Assembly (NCBI GenBank): GCA_035531315.1
Contig: DATKTD010000211.1
Coordinates: 1-12,586, forward strand
Length of the DNA stretch: 12,586 nt
From: CAIJMU01 sp035531315
GTDB taxonomy: Bacteria; Spirochaetota; Spirochaetia; Treponematales; Rectinemataceae
Direction: 5' to 3'
Shown piece after piece: positions 7,557 to 12,586 of this stretch. A model generated the notes under the pieces. The model ran no database searches, had not been told where the DNA came from, and worked only from the letters and a program-made list of their open reading frames with translations. Position 1 is the stretch's first letter, and each line of letters starts with the position of its first letter. A program made the position numbers and the translations under genes.

Positions 7557-9031
7557 AGGCCCCTCGGAGCCTGCGCGGCAAGATGGTCCTCGTCGCCCTC
7601 GCCATGCTCGCCACGATCGGCGCGGCCACGCTCTACACCGGCATCGCCACGGCCGAGCTCGCGAGGAGTCTCGGCCTCCTGTTCAGCCGCAATCAGCATC
7701 TCGAGGACATCAAGATCGGCCTCGCCGCCTCCTCGACCGATCTCACCGGCTATCTTTCGACTCGCACCCCCGACGACCTTTCCTCTTTCTTTTCCAACAG
7801 CGACAGCCTGGCCGAGAGCGCCAAGGTCCTCAATCGCGCCATCCGCGAGGACGAGGGACTCCTCCTCCAGCGCGAGCTCGCCGGCCTCATCGACCGTTAT
7901 CTCGAGTCGGCCAGGGCGGCCGCCGAGGCCAAGGGCAGCCGCTCGGTCGAGGTCTACACCTCGCGCTTCGAGGACAGCGAAAAGACGGCGGCCCTCGCCC
8001 GGTCCATCATCGAGCGCGTCGAGAGCAGGAACCTCGCGGCCTCGATCGACGCCTACTCGGGCCTCAACAGCCGCATCAAGGCGGTCATCGCGACCAACGC
8101 GGCCCTCGTGGTGGCGGCGGTGCTGATGGCCTTCATGATCTTTCTGAGCTACACCTGGGCCATCACCGGACCCCTTTCGAGCCTCGCGGCCGCGGCGAGG
8201 GCGATCGAGGGGGGCGACTACGAGAGCGAGGTTCCGCACGAGGGCGCCACCGAGGAAATAGCCACCATGGCTAACGCCTTCGAGCGTATGCGCAGGAGCG
8301 TCCGCGCCGCCTTCGACGAGCAGCGGGCCAAGGCCGAGATAGAGCGTCGCCTGATCGAGGAGGAGCTCAGGCTTGTCGACATGGACCGCAAGCTCAAGGA
8401 CGCCGAGCTCCTCGCCCTCCAGGCTCAGATAAATCCCCACTTTCTCTTCAATACCCTGGCGGCGGGCATGCAGCTCGCCCTTTCGGAAGGCGCGGATCGC
8501 AGCGCCGATTTCATGGACAAACTCGCGGCCTTCATCCGCTACGCGCTGCGCTCCCCCTCGCGTCTCGTGGGGATCGCCGACGAGATCGAGTGCGTCGAGC
8601 TCTACGTTTGGCTTCTCAGACTGCGCTTCGGCGAACGCTTTTCCTTCTCCATCGAAGTCGATGACGGCACCCTCGGCATCGACGTGCCCGCCCTCATCCT
8701 TCAGCCCCTCGTCGAGAACTCCGTGGGCCACGGCCTCCGCGACGTCGAGACGGGAGGCATCGTGCGGATCTCCGCCCGGCTCGAGGGCGGCGAGGCCTTG
8801 CTGGAGGTCGCGGATAACGGCGCCGGCATGGAAGAGGCCGTCGCCGAGCGTCTCATCCGCGAGGCCATGGAAGCCGAGACCTCGGGGGGCGAGGGAGGCA
8901 TCGGGTTGCACAATGTCATACGCCGCCTGAGTCTCGCCACGGGCGGGAGGGCGAAGGTGGAGATGGAGAGCGCGGTGGGCCGGGGCACCCTGGTGCGGAT
9001 ACGCCTGCCCGCGGGAAGGGAAGATTCGTGA
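7553..9031 (+). CDS. Sensor histidine kinase, LytS/YesM family
   Basis: This 492-aa integral membrane kinase is predicted to phosphorylate the response regulator encoded next. It has TM1 at about residues 11-33, an extracytoplasmic helical domain at about 34-177, TM2 at about 181-203, and a HAMP-like segment at about 204-258 (T-G-P-L-S-S-L-A-A-A-A-R-A-I). A charged coiled-coil linker at about 260-290 follows. The His_kinase dimerisation motif Q-I-N-P-H-F-L-F-N-T-L has His296 as the likely phosphoacceptor. The ATPase domain shows the N box (L-V-E-N-S, Asn389), the G1 box D421-N-G-A-G and the G2 box G448-G-I-G-L-H-N. All catalytic motifs are intact. The ATG at 7553 overlaps the previous stop (ATGA), which suggests translational coupling. 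The extracytoplasmic part has no recognisable ligand-binding fold, consistent with sensing through the neighbouring binding protein (inference). Confidence 0.95.
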   Translation: MKAPRSLRGKMVLVALAMLATIGAATLYTGIATAELARSLGLLFSRNQHLEDIKIGLAASSTDLTGYLSTRTPDDLSSFFSNSDSLAESAKVLNRAIREDEGLLLQRELAGLIDRYLESARAAAEAKGSRSVEVYTSRFEDSEKTAALARSIIERVESRNLAASIDAYSGLNSRIKAVIATNAALVVAAVLMAFMIFLSYTWAITGPLSSLAAAARAIEGGDYESEVPHEGATEEIATMANAFERMRRSVRAAFDEQRAKAEIERRLIEEELRLVDMDRKLKDAELLALQAQINPHFLFNTLAAGMQLALSEGADRSADFMDKLAAFIRYALRSPSRLVGIADEIECVELYVWLLRLRFGERFSFSIEVDDGTLGIDVPALILQPLVENSVGHGLRDVETGGIVRISARLEGGEALLEVADNGAGMEEAVAERLIREAMEAETSGGEGGIGLHNVIRRLSLATGGRAKVEMESAVGRGTLVRIRLPAGREDS

Positions 9032-10680
9032 AGCGCATCTTTGTGGTGGACGACGAAAAGCCCGTGGTCGACGGCATAAGCCTCATCGTCGAGAAGGATC
9101 TGGGCGGCGAGTTCGAGGTCGGCGGTTCCGCCTCCACGGGCCGGGAAGCCCTCGAGCGGGTACCCTCCCTCCTCCCCGACATAGTCCTCATGGACGTGCG
9201 CATGCCCGGGATTTCAGGCCTCGAGACGATCCGGGAGCTCCGCAAGCGCGGCGTCCTTTCGGCCTTCGTCCTCGTCACCGCCTACGAGCGTTTCGACATA
9301 GCCCGCGAGGCCGTGGAGCTCGGCGTCGTCGACTACCTCCTCAAGCCCGTCTCGCGCGAGGGCCTCGCGAGGGCACTCCGTTCCGCGGCCATATGGGCCG
9401 ACAAGGCGCGCGAGGCGGAGAACCGCGAGGTGGCGCATCGCGAGAGGGAGGATGCCCTCGCCGCCCACGCGGAGACGGCCCTCCTCCAGGGCATCGCCCT
9501 CGGCGCCGGAGCCGCCGCCGAACGCGCGGCCATCCTCGATCTTCTCGGCATCGGGGACAGGATGGCCATCGTCGCGGCCTTCGCCCTCGCGGCTCCACCG
9601 GCCGCCGCCGATCCGGCGCGCGAACTCCGGGTCCTCCATGCGAGGCTCCGCGATACCCTCCGCTACCGGAGTCATGCCCTCGTCGGGCCCCTCCTCGCGG
9701 GGCTCTGCCCCGCCCTCGTCGCGGGCAGGGATGCCGAAGAGGTCGAAAGGAGGGCCAGGGAGATGCGCGAGGCGATCGACTCGGCCTTCGCCGACGAGAT
9801 CGGCCATGGCTATCTGCGGGTGGCGTGGGGCCGACCCTCGGGAATGGAAGGCCTCGAAGAGGGCTGGTCGGAGGCCCTCGCCTCCCTTGGCCGCCCTCCC
9901 GCGCATTTCGCCCGCCCCGGCTCGACGGGCGGAATCGGGGGCCCCGGCGGCGATTCCCCCGGCGGCGAGGCCGTGGGAGGGGCCGGCGGCGAGGCCGTGG
10001 GCCTGTGGCTGGGGGAGGGCGCGCCACCCTTCGATTTTTCCGACGACGAGGACTTCCTCGCGGCCCTCGCCGCGGGTGACGAGGCCAAGGCCTCCCTCGC
10101 CTTGGAGCGGATCCTTCCCTCGCCTTCAAGCCAGGTCACGGCGGTCGAGGCCGGGCGCCTGGCCAGCCTCTTTGGATCCGCCTGCCGCCTCTTCGCCCGC
10201 CGCGGGATGCTTGATCCCGGCAAGGCCATGGCCTGCCACGATTTTTCCGACCTTTTTTTGCGGCTCGATGTCGCCACCCTCGGCTTGGCCGCCCGGGCCC
10301 GCTTCGCCTCGATCCTGTCGGCGAGCCGGGAAATCACGCGCCTTTCCCCCCCGGTGGCCAGGACCATCGCCTGGATCAGGGACAATTATCAGCGGCCGAT
10401 CGGGCTCGACCTCGCCGCCGAGGCCGCCGGCGTTTCGAGCGGCCGCCTCTCGCGACTCTTCGTCGAGGAGACGGGCAAGGGTTTTTCGGATTGGCTCATC
10501 GAGTACCGGATCGGCATCGCGCGGGAGCTCCTCCTCGAGCCCGGCGCCTCGATCAAGGAAGTGAGCCTCTCCTGCGGCTATCCCGACCCGAACTACTTCG
10601 CCAGGCTATTCAAAAAGGTTACGGGGACGACGCCCTCGGGCTGGGCCGAGGGTAGGAGGGCCGGGGGCACCGAGGATTGA
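9028..10680 (+). CDS. Response regulator with AraC-type DNA-binding domain, YesN family
   Basis: This 550-aa protein begins with a receiver domain at about residues 1-120. Its conserved residues are present: acidic D8-D9, phosphoacceptor D56 (L-M-D-V-R-M-P-G), T84 and K106 (L-L-K-P). The C-terminal ~100 residues are an AraC/XylS helix-turn-helix pair: about 456-482 (L-D-L-A-A-E-A-A-G-V-S-S-G-R-L-S-R-L-F) and about 507-540 (I-K-E-V-S-L-S-C-G-Y-P-D-P-N-Y-F-A-R-L-F-K). The middle, about 150-290, ends in a G-R-P-S-x-x-E-G-L-x-x-x-x-x-E-A-L pattern like the degenerate GGDEF-like regions of some YesN and CdaR regulators (inference). A Gly-rich insert at about 299-325 carries a duplicated 8-residue block. 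The GTG at 9028 overlaps the kinase stop (GTGA), with G/A-rich GGGAAGGGA at 9013-9021 as ribosome site. It is predicted to be a transcription activator for sugar uptake, with mglB the closest candidate target. Confidence 0.95.
   Translation: MKRIFVVDDEKPVVDGISLIVEKDLGGEFEVGGSASTGREALERVPSLLPDIVLMDVRMPGISGLETIRELRKRGVLSAFVLVTAYERFDIAREAVELGVVDYLLKPVSREGLARALRSAAIWADKAREAENREVAHREREDALAAHAETALLQGIALGAGAAAERAAILDLLGIGDRMAIVAAFALAAPPAAADPARELRVLHARLRDTLRYRSHALVGPLLAGLCPALVAGRDAEEVERRAREMREAIDSAFADEIGHGYLRVAWGRPSGMEGLEEGWSEALASLGRPPAHFARPGSTGGIGGPGGDSPGGEAVGGAGGEAVGLWLGEGAPPFDFSDDEDFLAALAAGDEAKASLALERILPSPSSQVTAVEAGRLASLFGSACRLFARRGMLDPGKAMACHDFSDLFLRLDVATLGLAARARFASILSASREITRLSPPVARTIAWIRDNYQRPIGLDLAAEAAGVSSGRLSRLFVEETGKGFSDWLIEYRIGIARELLLEPGASIKEVSLSCGYPDPNYFARLFKKVTGTTPSGWAEGRRAGGTED
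9959..10001 (+). repeat. 19-bp direct repeat (period 24) in the response regulator gene
   Basis: The 19-bp sequence CCGGCGGCGAGGCCGTGGG occurs perfectly at 9959-9977 and 9983-10001. It encodes a tandem G-G-E-A-V-G block at residues 312-325. It sits in a Gly-rich linker between the central region and the DNA-binding half. The 24-nt period keeps frame, so copy change would only alter linker length. Confidence 0.95.
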
Positions 10681-10790
10681 GGCTCGGCGCTTTCTGGATT
10701 TTCCCCTCATTGCCCGCGAGAGAATGCTAATTGGCGCCTCGCGAGACCCGGGTGGGCGACAAGGTGCGCATCTTCATCGCAAGATTCCTG

Positions 10791-10819
10791 CTGACCCTTT
10801 CCCGCCTGGGCTCGATACT
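10791..10819 (+). promoter_or_regulatory. Candidate sigma-70-type promoter of mglB
   Basis: CTGACC (10791-10796) and GATACT (10814-10819) are 17 bp apart. Each matches four of six bases of the TTGACA and TATAAT consensus. The start of transcription would fall near 10826, giving a leader of about 47 nt that begins within the imperfect hairpin at 10822-10840. Imperfect hexamers are in keeping with an activator-dependent promoter (inference). Confidence 0.4.
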
Positions 10820-10861
10820 GTCCTCCTCAGGCTGAGCAGGCGCGGGTCCAGCCAAGACTCC

Positions 10862-10866
10862 GGAGG
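10862..10866 (+). promoter_or_regulatory. Shine-Dalgarno site of mglB, fixing the GTG start
   Basis: GGAGG lies 6 nt before GTG 10873. This supports the GTG start, from which the signal peptide begins M-K-K, over any internal ATG. Confidence 0.8.
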
Positions 10867-10872
10867 AAATCA

Positions 10873-11901
10873 GTGAAAAAAGGCATCGCGATTACCCTCG
10901 CCATGACCTTCCTCGTCGTTTTTGGCGCGGCCCTTTCGGCCCAGTCGCAGCCCAGGATCGGCGTATGCATCTACAAGTTCGCCGACACCTTCATGTCGTA
11001 TGTCCGCAACCAGCTCGAGGTGGCCGCGGTCGGCAAGGCCTGGCTCTCGATCCAGGACAGCCAGTACGACCAGCCGATGCAGAACGACCAGGTGGACCAG
11101 TTCATCGCCGAGGGCATGAAGGGCCTGGCCATCAACATGGTCGATCCCTCCGCCGTCTCCGTCATCATCGACAAGGCCATGAGCCGGAACCTTCCCCTCG
11201 TCCTCTTCAATCGCGAGCCCGAGGCCTCGGACATGGCCAGGTACGACAAGGCTTATTATGTCGGCGCCAAGGCCCAGCAATCCGGCACGATGGAAGGCCA
11301 GATCGTCGCCCAATACTGGAAGACCCACCCCGAAGCGGACCGTAACCACGATGGAGTTCTCGAATACGTGATGCTCATCGGCGATCCCTCGAACACGGAC
11401 GCGAAGTACCGTACGGAGTATTCCGTCCGGGCCGTCACCGCCGCGGGCATCAGGGTGCTCAAGATCGCCGAGGATACCGCCATGTGGGATCGGCCGAAGG
11501 CCCAGGAAAAGATGGCCGCCTGGCTCGAGGCCTATGGTCGCAAGATAGAGATCGTCTTCGCCAACAACGACGACATGGCCCTCGGGGCCATCGACGCCCT
11601 CAAGGCCGACGGCTATTTTCGCAAGGGCAAGTACATGCCCGTCGTCGGCGTCGACGCGACCCCTCCCGCCCTCGACGCCCTCAATCAGGGCACCCTCCTC
11701 GGCACCGTCCTCAACGACACCGTCAAACAGGGTCAGGCAACCTTCGACCTCGTCTACGCCCTTTCCATTGGCCGGCCCGCATACACGCCGATAGCCCCCA
11801 TGGCCAATGCCGACGGCTTCGCCGACCCGAAGGGCCACTATGTCTGGGTTCCCTATATAAAGGTTACCAAGGACAATTACAGGGAATTTATGAAGAAGTG
11901 A
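10873..11901 (+). CDS. mglB: Galactose/glucose-binding periplasmic protein MglB
   Basis: This 342-aa protein is the periplasmic receptor of an Mgl-type galactose/glucose ABC importer. The signal peptide spans residues 1-23 (M-K-K, hydrophobic core, A-L-S-A then Q24). There is no lipobox Cys, so it is predicted soluble. Alignment by eye to E. coli MglB (mature numbering) is clear throughout. D38 and F40 correspond to D14 and F16, N113 to N91, D176 and R180 to D154 and R158, W205 to W183, N231/N232 to N211, D261 to D236, and N281 to N256. The calcium loop D156-R-N-H-D-G-V-L-E164 is conserved. The exception is N174 where E. coli has His152 (G-D-P-S-N-T-D here). The transporter genes mglA and mglC do not follow. 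The gene has its own candidate promoter and is the likely target of the upstream sensory cassette (inference). Glucose or galactose is the likely ligand, though the His-to-Asn change could shift preference. Confidence 0.93.
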   Translation: MKKGIAITLAMTFLVVFGAALSAQSQPRIGVCIYKFADTFMSYVRNQLEVAAVGKAWLSIQDSQYDQPMQNDQVDQFIAEGMKGLAINMVDPSAVSVIIDKAMSRNLPLVLFNREPEASDMARYDKAYYVGAKAQQSGTMEGQIVAQYWKTHPEADRNHDGVLEYVMLIGDPSNTDAKYRTEYSVRAVTAAGIRVLKIAEDTAMWDRPKAQEKMAAWLEAYGRKIEIVFANNDDMALGAIDALKADGYFRKGKYMPVVGVDATPPALDALNQGTLLGTVLNDTVKQGQATFDLVYALSIGRPAYTPIAPMANADGFADPKGHYVWVPYIKVTKDNYREFMKK

Positions 11902-11903
11902 GG

Positions 11904-11977
11904 GCCTCGTTCGCGAAAACCTTCGCGACTCTCCAGTCCCTTTCCACCCCGAGAATCGATTTTCGCTCGAACGAGGC
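11904..11977 (+). terminator. Inverted-repeat structure after mglB, possible terminator
   Basis: Two bases after the mglB stop, GCCTCGTTCG (11904-11913) is perfectly complementary to CGAACGAGGC (11968-11977). Inside lie a perfect 7-bp hairpin with 4-nt loop (TCGCGAA at 11911-11917, TTCGCGA at 11922-11928) and a 6-bp hairpin with one G-U pair (11950-11965, loop TCGA). With the outer stem trimmed to 7 bp the RNA could fold as a three-way junction. No clean U-run follows the first hairpin, so classical intrinsic termination is uncertain. Confidence 0.5.
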
Positions 11978-12006
11978 TTGACCCAGGGTTCCTTTGCTTA
12001 TAGATT
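11978..12006 (+). promoter_or_regulatory. Candidate promoter of the rubrerythrin gene
   Basis: TTGACC (11978-11983) matches five of six -35 bases. It is 17 bp from TAGATT (12001-12006), which matches four of six -10 bases; TATAGA at 11999-12004 is an alternative. The -35 begins at the first base after the inverted repeat that follows mglB. The spacer contains the odd palindrome ACCCAGGGT (11981-11989), a possible operator. Bases 11990-12034 are conspicuously AT-rich for this window. Confidence 0.6.
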
Positions 12007-12036
12007 GTACTTAGTTCAGTTTTATATATCTTTCAG

Positions 12037-12041
12037 AGGAG
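12037..12041 (+). promoter_or_regulatory. Shine-Dalgarno site of the rubrerythrin gene
   Basis: AGGAG within AGAGGAGAG lies 6 nt before ATG 12048 and fixes that start, which also places the first rubredoxin cysteine at residue 6 as in the family. Confidence 0.85.
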
Positions 12042-12047
12042 AGCTAC

Positions 12048-12586
12048 ATGAAGACCTGGATCTGCTCGGTGTGTGGTTACGTGTCCATCGGTGAGGATGC
12101 CCCGGTCGCCTGCCCCCAGTGCAAGGCTCCCAAGGAGAAATTCACCGAAAAGAAGGCCGCTTCTGGCGCAGCCTTCGCCGACGAGCACCGGATCGGTGTA
12201 GCCAAGGGCCTCGATGCCGAGGTAGTCGAGGGGCTCCGCCAGAATTTCCAGGGTGAATGCACCGAGGTCGGCATGTATCTCGCGATGAGTCGCCAGGCCG
12301 AACGCGAGGGTTTTCCCGAGGTCGCCGAGGCCTATCGCCGCTATGCCTTCGAGGAGGCCGATCACGCCTCCCGCTTCGCCGAGCTCCTCGGCGAGGTCGT
12401 CCACGCAGACACGAGGACCAATCTGATGTTGCGCGCTGACGCCGAATTCGGCGCCTGCGAGGGCAAACTCAAACTCGCCAAGCGAGCCAAGGAGTTGGGC
12501 TACGACGCGATTCATGATACAGTGCACGAGATGTGCAAGGATGAGGCGCGTCACGGTTCGGGATTCCGCGGCCTTCTTGCCCGCTA
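12048..12586 (+). CDS. Reverse-rubrerythrin-type peroxidase (3' partial)
   Basis: The frame runs from ATG 12048 to the window edge: 179 full codons plus two bases. The protein starts M-K-T-W-I-C6-S-V-C9-G-Y, and C22-P-Q-C25 completes a rubredoxin-like Fe(Cys)4 site with the 12-residue spacing typical of rubrerythrins. A ferritin-like four-helix diiron domain follows. Likely ligands are E70, E103 and H106 (E-A-D-H), E138, and E166 with H169 (D-E-A-R-H). The rubredoxin domain before the diiron domain is the order of clostridial reverse rubrerythrins (NADH peroxidases), which reduce hydrogen peroxide with electrons passed via the rubredoxin site (known). The length is near the family's ~180 residues, so little is probably missing; the final bases TA could even be part of a stop codon. 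It indicates an anaerobe coping with oxidative stress (inference). Confidence 0.92.
   Translation, partial: MKTWICSVCGYVSIGEDAPVACPQCKAPKEKFTEKKAASGAAFADEHRIGVAKGLDAEVVEGLRQNFQGECTEVGMYLAMSRQAEREGFPEVAEAYRRYAFEEADHASRFAELLGEVVHADTRTNLMLRADAEFGACEGKLKLAKRAKELGYDAIHDTVHEMCKDEARHGSGFRGLLAR

Larger units (their letters stand above)
10681..10872 (+). other. 192-bp intergenic region upstream of mglB
   Basis: No gene is visible here. From left to right it holds: a possible hairpin with arms CGCGAG (10715-10720) and CTCGCG (10738-10743) and no U-tract; two back-to-back 8-bp palindromes, CTCGCGAG (10738-10745) and ACCCGGGT (10746-10753); promoter-like hexamers at 10791-10819; an imperfect hairpin at 10822-10840 (CCT-c-CTCA/TGAG-c-AGG, 3-nt loop); and the mglB ribosome site at 10862-10866. 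This is the natural place for control by the AraC-type regulator encoded just upstream. Confidence 0.6.

Noticed and set aside
9341..10564. Long alternative frames over the response regulator on both strands (9341-10129 -, 9452-10564 +)
   Set aside because: The translations are Arg/Pro/Ser-rich shadows. The real frame has intact receiver and AraC domains across the same bases.
10715..10743. Rho-independent terminator after the response regulator gene
   Set aside because: The 6-bp stem has a 17-nt loop and no U-run follows; the palindromes here fit operator sites better.
1..12586. tRNA, rRNA, insertion sequence or prophage genes
   Set aside because: No tRNA-like cloverleaf with conserved loop bases, rRNA-like stretch, transposase motif or terminal inverted repeats were seen; composition is even apart from the AT-rich promoter patch at 11990-12034.

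Overview
All genes run on the + strand of a GC-rich chromosome segment. Codons end mostly in G or C, and GTG starts are common (three of the five starts visible). The proteins suggest a didermic bacterium. One is a giant repeat protein ending in an outer-membrane-barrel-like domain with a C-terminal Phe. The others are an XylFII/LytS/YesN-type sugar-sensing cassette, a galactose/glucose-binding MglB protein and a rubrerythrin with an N-terminal rubredoxin domain. This combination fits a high-GC spirochaete (Treponema/Spirochaeta relatives) best, but that assignment is inference.

Layout. (1) 1-6572: the 3' part of a giant surface protein. It has about 15 Ig-like modules, two copies of a distinct ~200-residue unit, low-complexity linkers and a ~165-residue C-terminal beta-barrel candidate. 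Its start lies left of the window. (2) 6573-7556, 7553-9031 and 9028-10680: a compact three-gene sensory cassette. It encodes a membrane-anchored sugar-binding-like protein, a LytS/YesM-type sensor histidine kinase and a YesN-type response regulator with an AraC DNA-binding domain. The first gene abuts the stop codon of the giant gene (TAG directly followed by GTG), and the next two overlap by 4 nt, so all four genes look like one transcription unit. (3) 10681-10872: an intergenic region with clustered palindromes and a plausible promoter. (4) 10873-11901: mglB, with near-canonical sugar- and calcium-binding residues but Asn where E. coli MglB has His152. (5) 11902-12047: an inverted-repeat structure followed immediately by a promoter-like sequence in an AT-rich patch. 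(6) 12048 to the right edge: a reverse-rubrerythrin-type peroxidase gene, cut by the window end.

How the genes may work together. In the described clostridial XylFII-LytS-YesN systems, a membrane-anchored binding protein senses sugar in the periplasm/extracytoplasm. It signals through the kinase to an AraC-type regulator that switches on a sugar ABC transporter. By analogy, this cassette probably controls mglB just downstream. mglA and mglC (ATPase and permease) do not follow mglB here, so the binding protein is uncoupled from its transporter at this locus. The unusual part is the tight linkage of the sensory cassette to a giant Ig-repeat outer-membrane protein. The rubrerythrin appears to be an independent oxidative-stress gene with its own promoter.
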